Below, one piece after another: positions 22,076 to 34,651 of a stretch of 64,000 nt of DNA. The stretch spans positions 56,730,001 to 56,794,000 of the forward strand of contig CM114271.1 in the NCBI GenBank assembly GCA_050084515.1. The letters are read 5' to 3'. A program made the position numbers and the translations under genes. Positions within the stretch are counted from its first letter, which is position 1, and each line of letters starts with the position of its first letter. A model generated the notes under the pieces. The model had not been told where the DNA came from. It was given only the letters and a program-made list of their open reading frames with translations, and did no database searches. This stretch comes from Blasia pusilla. Lineage: Eukaryota; Marchantiophyta; Marchantiopsida; Blasiales.

Positions 22076-24985
22076 GGATCCGTTGGGATGGGACAAGTAC
22101 AAAGAACCAAACCCAGAGGATGATAGTGCCAATTATAGTAAAATAACTCGGGTTCCTCATGTTACTAGATACAGTGGTAGGAGGAAACTAAGTGGTAGAT
22201 TAAAAGAACCTCATGTATAAAGATGAGGAGCCAATATCTACTTCTTTGAACGAAAATCTTATGTGTTGGGGAAGCTTAGGTTCAGTAAGTCATGTTATAC
22301 TTATTGATTTGTATTAACCACAATTTTTGTCGACCAACCTTGCATTTTTTGAGTTTAGGTCTTGGATCACTCCTCAATCTCAATAGATCTAGAATGACCT
22401 AATCCCCCACTACCCAACACACGCAAATAATTCAAGACTTGGAACATACTACGTTGATAGTTTGGAAACCTAATGGAATTGCCATTAGCACATCTGGAAG
22501 TCCCAATTTCGTTATGGACCTCCAACAAGTCTCTAACTGAAATTCAATACTTGAGAGTAGGTCAAGGCCCAAGATTGGGTTTGTGTCCATAACTAGACTA
22601 ATTGGACTTAGTTTGGTGTGAAACCCCCAAAGCAAACCTCTCAATCCATCATAGCCATTGGTTCACCCTAATGATTTCCAAGATAGGATTCATGTTCCAA
22701 GCACCCTTGGAGATCCTTCCCTTGTATATAGTTTTAGAACTTCACCCCTCCCTTTAATCAAAGAGATCCCCTTGGGCCACTCCTTATGGTCCTCAATCCA
22801 AAATGTAATTCCAATTATTACATGCTTGTTTCAAGAATTCTTCTTATGCATTTGTCAAGATCTTTGGTGCATTGGAATCGATTGCTGATAAAATTTCCAG
22901 TTCCATCTTCTAATCCCAAACGTTTCTTGGATCAATCTTAGCTTTCGTGACCTCAAATTTGGAAAACCACTAAACACTCAATTAGGTTCCAAAGTAGGTT
23001 GCAATCTTCTTGGAGTCCAACTCTTGTGGGGCTTTAACTCTTCTTAAGTTCCATCCAACATTTGATCATACTCTTCCAAGTCATAATTGTTAGCATCTAA
23101 GGTAACCATCAAGGCTTGCGTCTCGCTTCTAAAACTCATGTCTTGCTCGTAAGACTCTTACGCATTTTTACCTTCATTATGAGAGTCATGCAAAAATTAA
23201 TGGTTCCTAAAAAATAGTTTCAAATGGGCCCTAAAAATGGGTAACTTGCTCACTAAATACGTTAGTAGAAGATTAACTTATAAGTTACCTTATTCAAGAT
23301 GTCTTCCTTGACTTATCAAGGTTGATGAGTGATCTCCCCAAATATGATGCATGAACATTCTTTGCTGCTTTATAGGAGATGTGACACATATCTCCCTTGA
23401 TCCTTGTTGTCCAAAGTGACATCACCAACAGACAAATAGAAAAGTGCCACCAAAAAAAGAAGCTAGGATAACCTCTCCAAGGTTTCTATTCAATTTAGAG
23501 AGAGGTAGTGACTTACATACATTCGTGATCCGTTAGGTAGTAATTCATTATGACCTCCTTAAAATGTGAACTATAAAATACCCCTTAGGACTTGATATAA
23601 TCTCGCCAACCTTTGTAAAGTCATGACAAGGCTTACCTTTTTGTATACAATTTTGGACAATTAATGTGAGGCTTGTGCGTAGAGTTTGTAGAATGTGTAT
23701 AGTTTTTTAACTCCTTATCTATATTGATTCTTTTGGTGGTGAAAACATACATATGCTAGCTCAAATTTTTGTGGAAGTGCCTAGGACAGATGAACTCTTA
23801 TGGAGGGCTATTTGGTGCCTATCTATAGATTTTAAATATATCCACACATATTACAATGAAGCCTTTGTTAGTATATAGGCATGGAGTCTTTTGAGCTAAG
23901 AACGGACTAGGATTAAAAATGAGATCACATACTGGAATTCTATACACTCATTTCTCTTTATTGTATGTATGATATGTTTGTGTGAAAATATCTAAGCAGC
24001 ATTGAGGACGAGTATAGCACTAGATTATTTTGAGGTTCTATTTGAAAGTATACCCAAAACAATATATAATTATACCTAAAACTTAGATGATTGGATGGCC
24101 TATAATTGTTCATATACTTATGTTCCTAGATTCATAGGATAAATGGCTCTTCTATTTGTAAATAAACGTATGTAGGTTGGTTAATGATTTGTATTCACAC
24201 CACACAAAATATGATTAACAAAATTAAGAAAATTAGTGTGATGTGGCCATATTCCATGGATTACTTTTTTGTAAGATCCTTCTCTATTTTATAATAATAT
24301 ATTTGATATTATTTTTCAAAATGACACGTGTCCTAAAAGAATGCCTAAAAAATCATCTTTTCTTAAAACTATAGAATGTTTTGTACTATTTTTGTGGATG
24401 GATCTAAGAAACACTACTTATTCCTATGGGGGCTATGAAAGATTTAATGGAGGTTATGTGGTCCTTTCATTGATCAACTCATTGATTACGATGGCCATGA
24501 AATGGGGTTTGATGACATTAAGTATGTGATATATATTGAGGTCATGTAAGATATGAGTCTTTCATTTCATTTTGGTAGTTTCCATAAATGATGATCCAAT
24601 GGGATGAAGTTCTATAAATGAGTGTTTTAAGGTTGGGAGCTACTTTGAGATATTATTCACCCAATATCTTGAAGTGAAATTACTCAACATTAAGAATATA
24701 GTTTTCTTGTTGTAATTGGAAGCTCTAAATTTCAATTTATTTTAGATTTTCTTGCGGTTCATTCTTCATGCATGTTATCATATTGTAGTTAGCCAACATG
24801 TAGAGTTCAACGACGAATTACTTTCTTTTATAATTTTCATTTATTTTATATATTTTTAATTGATATTGCTTTATGAAATTGCATTGCAAGTAACTTTCTC
24901 ATGAGGTATCGGGTGAGATTTACGACAGGCCCGTTGCGTTGAGAGCATCGTTTATGACGATTCCCTTTTCTTTCTCTCTTTTTTC
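22076..24985. other. AT-rich intergenic DNA, probably retroelement-derived
   Basis: No open frame longer than about 76 codons and no recognisable domain. The 22.3-23.5 kb part has a more even composition and may be old LTR or gag sequence, but nothing can be named. Confidence 0.45.
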
Positions 24986-24989
24986 AGCT

Positions 24990-25290
24990 AGGTGATTTGT
25001 TGATCTAGTCAAGGGTCACTCGGTAATCTGTGCATGCAAGTTACCATGGGGATGATTATTTTTGGATGAAGAGCCCAAGGCTATAAGAGAGGGAGAGATG
25101 ACTTTCTCAAACCATCTTTCTCATATCGGGCCATAGAAGAACCTCTCTAGCTTTGTGTTTGGTAGGAACTAGGGCGTTAGCGTTCGGATTTCCTCACAAC
25201 ACACGATGGATGTGGCTCGATATGCCGATAGAGATATGAGAGTAAAGTTGGCCTTGTGAGCCGTTTTTACTGTGATTTTATTCCATGATA
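24990..25290 (+). repeat. LTR-like dispersed repeat, copy A
   Basis: The block order matches 39385-39695: TTGTTGA, TCAAgGG, CACTCGgTAA, AAGTTACC, GGATGA, CCCAAGG, GATGTGGCT, GGCC.TGT..GC and TTTTTAC. CCCAAGGCTATAAGAGAG looks like a promoter with a TATA element, as in an LTR. Orientation and ends are not resolved. Confidence 0.4.
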
Positions 25291-25299
25291 TCGATGTAC

Positions 25300-26424
25300 A
25301 TGCATGAGTTCATTTTTTGTATGTGTTTGGATCTACCTATATGTCAGGAATATTGATGTTGTGTGGTGTGGATGTGCATGATAATGTTCCATAATCAATT
25401 TTTTGTAAAATTAGATCTTATTTTAGGTTTAATATTTATTTATTTTTATTAAAAAATTGGGAAAGAAATCAAGGAATTCAATGGGATAAGAGTGATAATT
25501 TGCATTAATGAGACATGAATCAACGGGAAAAGGTTTTCATTTCGATAAGAGAGTAGATATTTTGTTTTTTTGACGATAATCCAATCATGGTTTACAGAAG
25601 TGGGCATGTTTGTGTGATGAATTAAAAATATTTGCTTTGAAAATTTTATTTCTAGAATTGATAGAATAAATACTTTGAATTTTCCTATCTGATGCATAGA
25701 AAGAGAACTTTCAACAAAGGAGAGACAATAGGAAAATTCTTGGTGATGAAAAAGTGAATTGAGAGAACTTGGTAGTGGAAAAATGAACGGGAAACGTAAA
25801 GAAGATGAGAAAATATTTTTGAAATTGTTAAAATTTTGAAAAAAGAGAGATAATTCCATGGTTAGGATATTGTTTCACTATCATAAAAAAACAAAAAAGA
25901 GTAGTATTTACAGGTTCTACAAATTCCTCTCATTTTTTTTCCTGGCCATCTAGACTATCCACGTGTTCTCTGCACATATGAACTAACTACTCTCTTCTCC
26001 ACACAGTTCACCCCCTCCGTCGCAAGAGGCCGCACACTAGTTAGGTTGGAATGAGGATTTGCATATAATGTAACTTATGTGGAAACTATGATGAAAAAAC
26101 ATCTTTAATTTGCAAAATTGGTTGATAAAATAGAATTAAGCATGGTTTAAGTTTTTAATAGCATACAACCATTAAGTGATAGGATTTAGACTATAATGGT
26201 AAGGAATGTTGAATGGTAAATAAATCAAGCCTATCGGACTCAAAGGATCAAAAGAGAAAAAAACACATAATAAGTAATATATCGAAAGAGGAAAAGATCC
26301 TAGAAACCTTATCCTAGCCAATGCCTAAAGCACTTGAACAATGAATAATGATATTCATAATATAACAACCTAAATCAAAGAGCACTAGTTGTAGCAAAGA
26401 ATAGAAATTCCCCACATCAATTTT
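25300..26424. other. AT-rich intergenic DNA, no gene seen
   Basis: A 136-codon minus-strand frame at 25449-25859 is low-complexity (Phe/Ser/Leu-rich) and is not supported as a gene. Nothing else is recognised. Confidence 0.55.
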
Positions 26425-26583
26425 TTAAGCTAGTCTAATTTCTTCATATCTAAGACATGTAACAAACACATGTTCTTCATTCTCAATACTTCTTACGTCA
26501 CATAACCTACAAATTTTTTCGTTTCTATCAATGTTGAGCCATCGTCGATGCCTAGTCCATGAGACCCAATCTGATACCATGCG
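26425..26583 (-). pseudogene. LINE reverse-transcriptase C-terminal fragment
   Basis: The last 52 codons of a minus-strand frame read DWVSWTRHRRWLNIDRNEK, then ICRLCDVRSIENEEHVFVTC and LRYEEIR. This is the Cys-rich tail at the end of plant LINE ORF2 proteins (C-x2-C ... H-x4-C). The upstream part of the frame is unrelated hydrophobic sequence, so the element is truncated. Confidence 0.65.
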
Positions 26584-26724
26584 ATAATAGGACGTAAGAA
26601 AGTAGGGGTGGGCGTGAGGAGTTTTCCAAATGAAAAAAAAAAAGATGAAGACATATACGAGAATGAGGTAAGCAAAGTTTAAAATTAAGCGGAGGGGGCA
26701 TGAAAGATGCGAAGAGAAGTTCAT

Positions 26725-27440
26725 ATTTTTTAAAATAATAAATCTATGATATAATTAATATTATGAAAGAGTACATACAAAGATATGAATGAGAAAAGAG
26801 AACTCTCTTGAGATTTTTTGAGAATAATGTTTTTGGATTATACAATGTTATTTTTTAAAGGATTCTATTTCTTACAAAATAACTTATTGATTTAAGGCTA
26901 TTAAAATAAAATAAAATATTGAAGATTCGTAGTTAGATACTAGAAGGGGGCACCTTCTTGTTTTGCATCCTTCTTATGATGTTTGACATATATCATCCAT
27001 ACATGGGTACTTTAAATTACCCTTCATTGTCTGGCAGTTGACCTCGTCCTAAAATAAACTAGAATCCGTCCCTAAATCTAGAACCCGTCCCAAAATAATA
27101 ACATTTTTCAAATTTTTATTAAAAAGATGATACATAGAAAATGGTTCATATTAGAATATAGTTTAGAATATCTACGGCATCATGCCCACTAGTTGGTGAT
27201 TGCATACGGTGTAGGGTGGTTATTTTATATTCCCCTAAACTCTATTTAAAATAATGGAAACTAAAATGGAGAATTGTACATGCCATGTTGGAATACAAAT
27301 ATGACTCCTCACAAATAATAATATCGTTAACATGAAATAATACCCACCTACATTATAATCAGAGAATATAATACCTTTTCACTCTGCAAACGCCCTCTCC
27401 TCTCATGCACTTTCGACCTCTATTTCAACCAATAGGATAG
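26725..27440. other. AT-rich intergenic DNA, no gene seen
   Basis: Stop-rich. Composition changes sharply to GC-rich at about 27.5 kb, where the ArfGAP leader begins. Confidence 0.6.
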
Positions 27441-27499
27441 TACAGCTTTGAGAACTAACTATGGTAGGTATTTTTATTATTTTAACATTTAACACCACA

Positions 27500-28112
27500 C
27501 CAATAAAAGCGCCAATGATACGCAGGGCGTCCACAGCGACAAAACTAAAAGGGGTGGCGTTGGCGAAACCCGTTTCGCCAAACCCTAGGGTCGCAAAAGC
27601 TCCGAGGAGTTCACGCCCGCGCCAGGCCTGGTCGTGCGAGCTGGGACCTGGCTCGGAGGGGGAGGGGGAGGTAGAAGGGTGATCGCCGGGAGGGATTCAC
27701 GCTTCGCTCCTGTTGCGGTGCGGATCGGAGGCGAGGAAAGTAAAGCGGTGTGGATCTGGTGCAGAGGAATAGGAGGAGCTTCGGTTGGTGCAATTCGGTG
27801 AAGTGGACGTCGAGTATTCGGTAGAACGAGAGCGAGGGCGAGGCTGAGGATATTTGCTTGCCTGCTCGTGGTGTCGCGCCTGTTTTTACCTTCATTCTTG
27901 CGCCTGTCGTTCCACTCTGATCTTCGGATGGTACCTCGGTGGCTGTTCTTGCTTTCCGAGTGTGGATTGTCAGACCATTCGTTTCGCGCGGCTCCTCTTT
28001 CTGCGTTTCGCCCATCGGATCCGCTCCCTCCCTTGCTTTGATTTGCCAGGGTGTCTGTCCTCCGTGAAGAAACATTGCCTCCCGTGGCGAGTGTCCTGCT
28101 TGCCTTGGACCG
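27500..28112 (+). promoter_or_regulatory. probable promoter and 5' leader of the ArfGAP gene
   Basis: A GC-rich, TATA-less block runs directly up to the ArfGAP start codon, in contrast to the AT-rich DNA upstream. Long antisense frames here reflect only the GC content. The transcription start cannot be placed. Confidence 0.4.
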
Positions 28113-30143
28113 ATGGCGTCGGCAGCGGCAGCCGCAAAGCTGCGAGAACTTCAATCGAGGCCGGACAACAAAACTTGTGTAGATTGTTCACAAAAGAATC
28201 CGCAATGGGCCTCCGTTTCGTACGGAATTTTTATGTGCCTGGAATGCTCAGGGAAGCATCGGGGTCTCGGTGTGCATATCAGCTTTGTGCGCTCTGTAAC
28301 TATGGATTCATGGTCGGAGATACAGCTCAAGAAGATGCAAGCTGGTGGAAATGGTGCCCTGAATAGTTTCCTGAGCCAGTATGGCATTCAGAAAGAGACG
28401 GATATTCCAGTCAAGTACAACACTAAAGCTTGCCAAATCTACCGCGAGAAGATCCAGGCTGTGGCTGAAGGGATGCCATGGAAGGCACCTCCAGTCGTCA
28501 AGGAGGAGTTGAACAAACCGCCGTCGAGTCGCGGAGGTAGTACGGGCCGGAATTCAGGTTACGCAAGTCATGGCAACACAAGAAGCGAGGGGTTTGGATC
28601 TGATAGTCTTGGTAGGTCATCAGGGGGTTGGGATGACTGGGGAGTAGATTCGGACTCAGGAAGCAACGATTCCTTTAGGAGGAATCACTCGGCAGATTCC
28701 TTGTCAAATGATGGTGGGAGAGGTCCTCCCAGATCGCACTCTAGTGGGGACATTTACTCTAGGTCTCAGTTGGAGGCTTCTGCAGCTAACAAAGACGCAT
28801 TTTTCGCTAAGAAACAATTCGAAAATTCATCGCGGCCCGAAGGGCTTCCTCCCTCTCAGGGTGGGAAGTATGTCGGCTTTGGATCAGGGGGCAGCAACAT
28901 ACCTCCTCCTTCCAATAAAGGACCCGCGATGGGAGGAGATGTCCTTAAAGATACAGTCTCTGTCGTATCTCAGGTACGTGAGCGGAAAGTGTTGGACGGT
29001 CTGTCAGCTATCGATTTCCTGAAATGGCAGCCACTCTATCACCAATGGAGTGGAGACCGTTTCACGATGAGAATGATTGCTCGAATCCGCAACCTCGCAG
29101 TTGTTAATTTGCCAATAATCTAGAGCGTTTTGGGGTTGGATGTGCACATGGTTGCGGCTTGACGGGGGATCCTTGGATTTTTCTCCCTTGTTGTCTTGCC
29201 ACTTCAGGGTTTGAGTCGCCTTTCAGTGGTTGCGGCTTCTGCTGCTCAAAATGCAGCCTCTGTGGTACAGGCAGGTACCAAAGATCTCCAAGCAAAGGTA
29301 AAGCGTTTACCTTGTTCCTACTGTCTTCTATCGTTTGCGTAGGGATCATTCTTAGTACCTCCTGAAGTGGAACCGCCCATGTCCAATTCCGGATCTCCTT
29401 CACAGTGATGGATAATGTTAATTGGGAACGAGATGCCTGGCTCTCTAATTGCCTTCGGTATGTAGAAAAGAATTATCATGGTTTTCAAGTTTTCAGGTTG
29501 TCTATTCCACACATGGCAGGTGCGGGAGGGTGGATATGACGAGAAATTACACGAGACTGTGTCCGTCGTGTCTGCAAAGACTACAGAGCTGGGTCAGAAA
29601 ACATGGGGTTTCATGAGGGGTGTCATGGCCATGGCCTCTCAAACCGTAGAACAATATACTAAGGAGGGGGGTAGATCTTCTGGACAATCGTTCTCACCTT
29701 ATGATCATAGTCAAAATGGTTTACTCAGTGACAGCAATGATCAAGGTCCCTATCAGTCAATCAATTCAGGGAGCACTTGGCATGACAATTGGGAAACGGA
29801 AAAGAGTCAGGGTTCCAAAGGTCGTGATTCCTGGGATGACTGGGATGATAGTAACCAGGGACACGGGAAGACTCACAATGGTGGTAGAGCATCTAGGGAC
29901 AAAGATTTATATGAGGCTCCTCAGCAAAGTAGAAATGAGAAGAGTGCAACCACAAGCACGAGTGCTACTCCAGGCAACACGGCTCAGTCAGGAGGGGAGT
30001 CGTGGACTGGATGGGATGATCATGATCCTAAGGACGATGTGGATGAGACCTTCTTCAGCGTCTCAAAAGATCACAAAAAGGCAGATGGATGGAACGAGTG
30101 GAATGATGGTGATGCCTTGTGGACAGATGGAGGCTTCAAGTAA
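28113..30143 (+). CDS. ARF GTPase-activating protein, AGD6/AGD7 class
   Basis: Three exons (28113-28973, 29208-29297, 29520-30143) join in phase 0 to 524 residues; Arabidopsis AGD6/7 are near 455-460. The ArfGAP zinc finger is at the N-terminus, C22-x2-C25-x16-C42-x2-C45, with the arginine finger Arg50 in [17 protein letters not shown]. The family stimulates GTP hydrolysis on ARF1 at the Golgi and so controls COPI vesicle coats. The C-terminal half holds the plant-specific [10 protein letters not shown] and [22 protein letters not shown] segment, which suggests an amphipathic helix. Several acidic W-containing repeats follow ([24 protein letters not shown]), reminiscent of coat or adaptor-binding motifs. 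The start is the first ATG in frame and gives the usual short Ala-rich N-terminus. All introns are U2 type. Confidence 0.93.
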
Positions 30144-32492
30144 ATGGGATCTATGTTGGAAACACTCTAACTGCAGGCAAGTATGTCTGCCACGTTGTAG
30201 ATGAAGTAGATACAAAGGGCAGCATTGGGGGCAATCTTACTGTTTTATAGCTAAGGTACAGCACTATTGAAGGTTGTAGTCCAAGCAGCTGTCCATATCT
30301 ATTAGTAGTAACACGGAATGGAAAGGATTTGATTCTTATTGTTGGAAACATTTTTTAGGGACTGGGCATTCAACATAGCAAGATCTTGCCTTGTGGAACA
30401 TTCTGCACATTCAGTTTGTTGACTGCCTCATTGGCAGGTCTGGTTGCTTGCACCTATGGTTAGGTGAAGTGGACAACAGAATTAGAGATCTGTAACATCT
30501 GTTTATCAAACACAAGAGTGAGGATCTTGTAATTGCTGCAAGGTGCTTTTACGTTGTTTTGACCTCAAATAACTCACAATTGCCAGAGTGCAAAATGAGA
30601 TGCCTCAGAAGATACTCTTTTTCTGCTGATCATCTCGAGGTCATGCCCAGGTGAGTTCCATATCTTCTTTTTGTGAGATACAGCATGACAATCCCACGAA
30701 TGTAACTAAGAATTCAAGCATCTTTTGATACTGTCTTTCTTCTTGAAGGCATCTAAGGGCAAATTTCATGTCTTGCTTGGTGAAACTGAGACTTGGGCTA
30801 GCTCAAGTCTCTGGACAAGATGATATGTCAACTGCATCAACTTTTGACATATGTTTCGCCGGTGGAGGATATGTTGTTTTTACAACAGCATGTTGCATCT
30901 AACCTCACTGTTCCAACATGGCTCAGGGTTCAGGTTGGTGTCTGACACTGTAGAATGTAAGCAAGTGAAGGGAGAAAAAGTTCAATCCACATATGAAGCA
31001 CCAAACGCTAAGCTATCTTTCTCCGAAATTGACATGTTGAATGAATGAGAAGAGTTCTGAATTGGGGCAATCTTGATTGGAGTTCTTAAAGTGGATGTCA
31101 CTTCTTGCCAAGCTGTGATTTTGGCGAAGTGGTGCTATTGTTCATGTTACTCTGCAGGGAGATCTTGATGTGCATAGATATGCGCAGTGAACCCTGGGAA
31201 AGGCAGTTATGAATGCGATCTGGAGAAACTTGATGAATATGGAAGGCCCCAAAAGTCGTGAGAGGGATACTCGACCTGCAGGTGGCCCATGTCTAACTGA
31301 TACAGGTCTAGTGTTGACAGCTCTAACAGAGGATGTTCTAGACGACGACCGCCGCTAAGAAAGAACATTTGTAGATTTCTTGTACACAATTTTGGTGAGC
31401 ATGGAAAATTCTGTTCCCTATAATTGATAGGGGGCACTAGAATTCCCTTGCTCCCCTCTTATGAAGTACTGAAGGCTTCTTTTCAGGGCATGGCTTCCTG
31501 ATCAGGTCAGCCCCAGGCAGGGAGAATAGTGGCCATGGAGTTGAAGCGATGCAGCTCCAGATCCGAGATCCGGATGGTGTGGTACGATGGGAGTGACAAT
31601 TGAAGTAATCGAGTCTTTAGAATAATAGCCACTTTCCGAAGTAGGGATCATGGCTGTGCTGTAAAATTGGATTTTCATACAACGTGACCCTAGATCAGAC
31701 TCCCCTGCAAAGAGGGGTGGTTCGATGAATGTTATAAACAGTATATCGCAGTGGTACAGTGTTCTATTTTTTATGAACTTCATAAACACCAAAATTCATG
31801 TCACTACTGGAGATGTGAATTCAGAACCTACTGGCACCTAAGTGAAGCTCACAGAGAGCCTGAAGTGTTTGTCCACAGCGTTTGTCAAACTGCAAAGGCA
31901 TGTTTTGATCCATACACACCAGTTTTCTGTTAAATGATTTCAAACCCAGAGGCTACATTCTCTCTTTGACACAGGGAGAAATCGCACTTTCCTAGTCTAT
32001 CTGGCCTCGTCCACATACTTCGATCAAAATGATCCAGTGCCGGTGCCTTTTCTTGCTCTGGCCAAGTGCCCCAATGTCCTTCTTGGTTGTCGGGCCACTC
32101 CTTCAGGTGTATTACTTTCCTTTGGTCTGATCCAGCAGACTGATTCACCTCATGGTCGTGGTATATGTCTACGGGTTTCTGTTCCAAAAAAGGCTGTAAC
32201 TGAAAAGCATTGTAATGAACATTCTGCATCGGGTAGTCTAGCTTATGCTGGCCTAGGTGGGGCTTGTATAACAATTGTTCGCAGACAAAGTTGCAGTTGA
32301 CATGCATAAAACTGCCCACTCCAACTTCAGCTTGCCAATAAGGAACTTTCAAGCATCAATTTGAACTGTAGGTTCTTGTAGAAACCAAATGAGGTAAAAG
32401 AACCGAAGTTGGTCATGTAAAGAACTGCACACACAAATTCAATTTGCCTTACATACAGCAGAGTCACCTTCGGAACCTAACTTTTGGGGGCT
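30144..32492. other. convergent 3' flanks of ArfGAP and TFB5
   Basis: The ArfGAP (plus) and TFB5 (minus) genes point at each other across this 2.3-kb stretch. The first part is probably the ArfGAP 3' UTR. A 140-codon minus-strand frame at 31930-32352 has a protein-like composition, but no domain is recognised and it could be TFB5 3' UTR. Nothing else is supported. Confidence 0.45.
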
Positions 32493-33056
32493 TTAGGCCA
32501 AGGGCTTCTCAAAAGTGTTCGAATCTCTGAACTCCTGCACCTTGTACTGGATAGTTTCGGCCATATGGGGCTGAACAAATATATGTGTGTCATCCAGAAC
32601 CTCCAGGATGAACTTCTGGGCATTGGGCATGTTAGCGTTGAGATTTATTATAAACTGTGCCATTGGTATGTCACTGCATTCCATCACAGAAAGATAAAAT
32701 CAGTGAGCCTTCAAATCTTTTCCAAATGAGAATATGACTGAGCCCACAAGTGATCCTGCAGCCCAAGGTTTTCATCTGCCAGACCGCAACAAATATTCTT
32801 CAAATTCTCCTTGTTAGTCCCACATAGAAACACAGAAACTGGAAAAGAACTTCGCTGCAACACCAGAAGATCAACTTTGTGGATTCAGTAAGCTGCAATG
32901 CTTTCTGGGATGATATCCTTCACCACTCTCTGTCACATTGTATTTCTAAGCAGTAGAGCAAAATATCGAGGACCCATGGAGAATAGGAGGAAGTTGCAAG
33001 AATCAAGCAGAGCTCTTGTACCAGCTGATGAGCAACCCCTTGATAGCTTCCACCAT
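32493..33056 (-). CDS. TFB5: TFIIH core subunit 5 (TFB5 / TTDA / GTF2H5)
   Basis: Two exons on the minus strand: 33056-33022 (35 nt) and 32673-32493. They join across a Cys codon to exactly 71 residues, the typical length of this family. Exon 1 gives MVEAIKGLLIS. Exon 2 continues CDIPMAQFIINLN, KFILEVLDDTHIFVQPH and FRDSNTFEKPLA, which follow plant TFB5 closely. The intron starts GTACAAG and ends TGCAG. TFB5 is the smallest TFIIH subunit. It binds p52/TFB2, stabilises the complex and supports the XPB ATPase in nucleotide-excision repair and RNA polymerase II initiation. The short exon 1 makes the gene easy to miss. Confidence 0.93.
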
Positions 33057-33970
33057 GTTTCTCAATTTCCGTTTCCTGTCAAATTCTGATCCTGGAAGGA
33101 CATTACAAGAACAAGAAAGAGGAAAGAGTGGCACTCATTAGTACTCTATTCATAACAGTGATTCCATGTATACCCTGGCTCTTGGCTGATCAGATGCACG
33201 CAGACTGACATACATGTGATATCCCATTGGTCTTCCTAGCTAAGAAAAAGATCTCACAAAGTAACAAAATTCTGAGTCTTGCTAACTGGGAATCTTTACA
33301 ACAACTTATAGAGGTAAAATCATCACCCCGTGAGAGCGATGCATTCACTCACTAGGGACTGCTACAAATAAGCAAAGGGAGGATCCTTGAACCATTGCTC
33401 TGCTGTCAGAGGTCCCTTCTGCTACTGCTTCTAAAAGTTCACTTGAAATCAGCAACAAGGAGTCGTACTATTTCTTAGAGAGATGGGAAGAGAGGAGGGA
33501 CACGCTGCCATCGGCTTTCCAAGGATTGATCTTGAAACTGTCATTTTAGTTTCCATGGAAGAATGTCATGCATTCAAGTCCTTCAATTATCGAAAGTGAC
33601 CTGGTACTTATGTTTTGATGAAAATATGGATACGAAGAAGAAAGTAAGAGATGCAGCATGGCTGATTGTAATTTATACTGTGCTAGACTGAAATGATCCA
33701 CATAGGATTAATAACCCCACATTTCTCCTTCCATGCACAAGATGAGAAGTGAACACCCATATGCTGAATAAAATTGCATACATATGAGGCATACAGAACA
33801 TGAAGGAGTGTGGGCCTTGGAAAAGTCCTCATAAATGCTTTTAATGTACATATGCATTTGGATATTCAAACGCGTGTCATGACTGTCTAAGCTCCCACCA
33901 AAGGAAATGCTCAAGGACCTTCTGGCTCCACAAAAAAATCCATCAGCAAAGCCGACATCTGGAAGACACG
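33057..33970. other. intergenic DNA between LIP2 and TFB5
   Basis: Two minus-strand genes flank it. It probably holds the LIP2 3' UTR and the TFB5 promoter. A minus-strand frame at 33708-33974 overlaps the LIP2 stop and looks like UTR sequence. No domain is seen. Confidence 0.55.
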
Positions 33971-34651
33971 TCACATATCATCCAGTTCTCGAGAATGCTT
34001 CTCTAGATTGAAGACCTCCACAAAGCAGTCAATAAGTTGCTCAGTGAGCACATCTTCTTGGGGCAGTTCTATGAGACTCTCCTTTCTGAGAGACGTAACC
34101 TCCTTGTCTAGAATCCCGCAGGGTACTATGTGGGAAAAATACTCCAAATCAGGATCGATGTTGAAGGCTAGCCCATGAGATGTTATACTCCCAGATGAAA
34201 TCCTAACCCCAATCGCACCCAGTTTGCGATCTCCCACCCAGACGCCTGTCTGTTTTGTGAATCTACCCTGTGCTTTGACCCCATACTTCGCAGCTGCTTT
34301 TATCATGGTATCTTCCAAACCTTCCACATACCTCCGCGCACCCAACTTCAGCTCATTCAGTGCTAGAATCGGGTACAGCACTGCTTGATGTGGCCCGTGG
34401 AATGTGATGTCACCTCCTCTGTCTGAAACATGAACCTCAGCGCCCAAGCTGGCCAGGGTATCAGGCGTTGCCAGTAGATTATGGAGTGTCTTACGCTTGC
34501 CTACTGTGAACGTGGCTGGGTGCTGCAGAGAAAGCAGCGTGTTGCCAATCACACGGGCTCTGCGCTTTTCAACAAGCAAGTGCTGCAACTCATTTGCCTG
34601 CGCATAGCCCACCATCCCCAAGCGCACCACATCCAGGCGCTTGCTTGCCAT
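33971..34651 (-). CDS. LIP2: octanoyltransferase (lipoyl synthesis), mitochondrial LIP2 type
   Basis: A single uninterrupted exon encodes 226 residues, close to Arabidopsis LIP2 (235). The LipB fold signatures are present in order: SLQHPATFTVGKR (41-53), RGGDITFHGPHQ (78-89), the catalytic Lys143 in DRKLGAIGVRIS, SHGLAFNI (158-165) and the catalytic Cys178 in HIVPCGI. The enzyme moves octanoate from acyl-carrier protein to the lipoyl domains of glycine-cleavage H protein and 2-oxoacid dehydrogenase E2. LIP1 then inserts the sulfurs. There is no extended cleavable-looking presequence; the N-terminus is short (MASKRLDVVRLGMVGY). Mitochondrial location is inferred from the closer resemblance to LIP2 than to plastid LIP2p. 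It sits 0.9 kb upstream of TFB5 on the same strand. Confidence 0.95.
   Translation of the reverse strand: MASKRLDVVRLGMVGYAQANELQHLLVEKRRARVIGNTLLSLQHPATFTVGKRKTLHNLLATPDTLASLGAEVHVSDRGGDITFHGPHQAVLYPILALNELKLGARRYVEGLEDTMIKAAAKYGVKAQGRFTKQTGVWVGDRKLGAIGVRISSGSITSHGLAFNIDPDLEYFSHIVPCGILDKEVTSLRKESLIELPQEDVLTEQLIDCFVEVFNLEKHSRELDDM

Noticed and set aside
27585-28154. 189-codon minus-strand frame over the ArfGAP leader and start
   Set aside because: It is antisense to a clearly conserved coding exon and its leader, Arg/Ser/Pro-rich from GC bias, and has no recognisable domain.
31930-32352. 140-codon minus-strand frame between ArfGAP and TFB5
   Set aside because: Composition is plausible, but there is no known motif and it fits a TFB5 3' UTR; not called as a gene.
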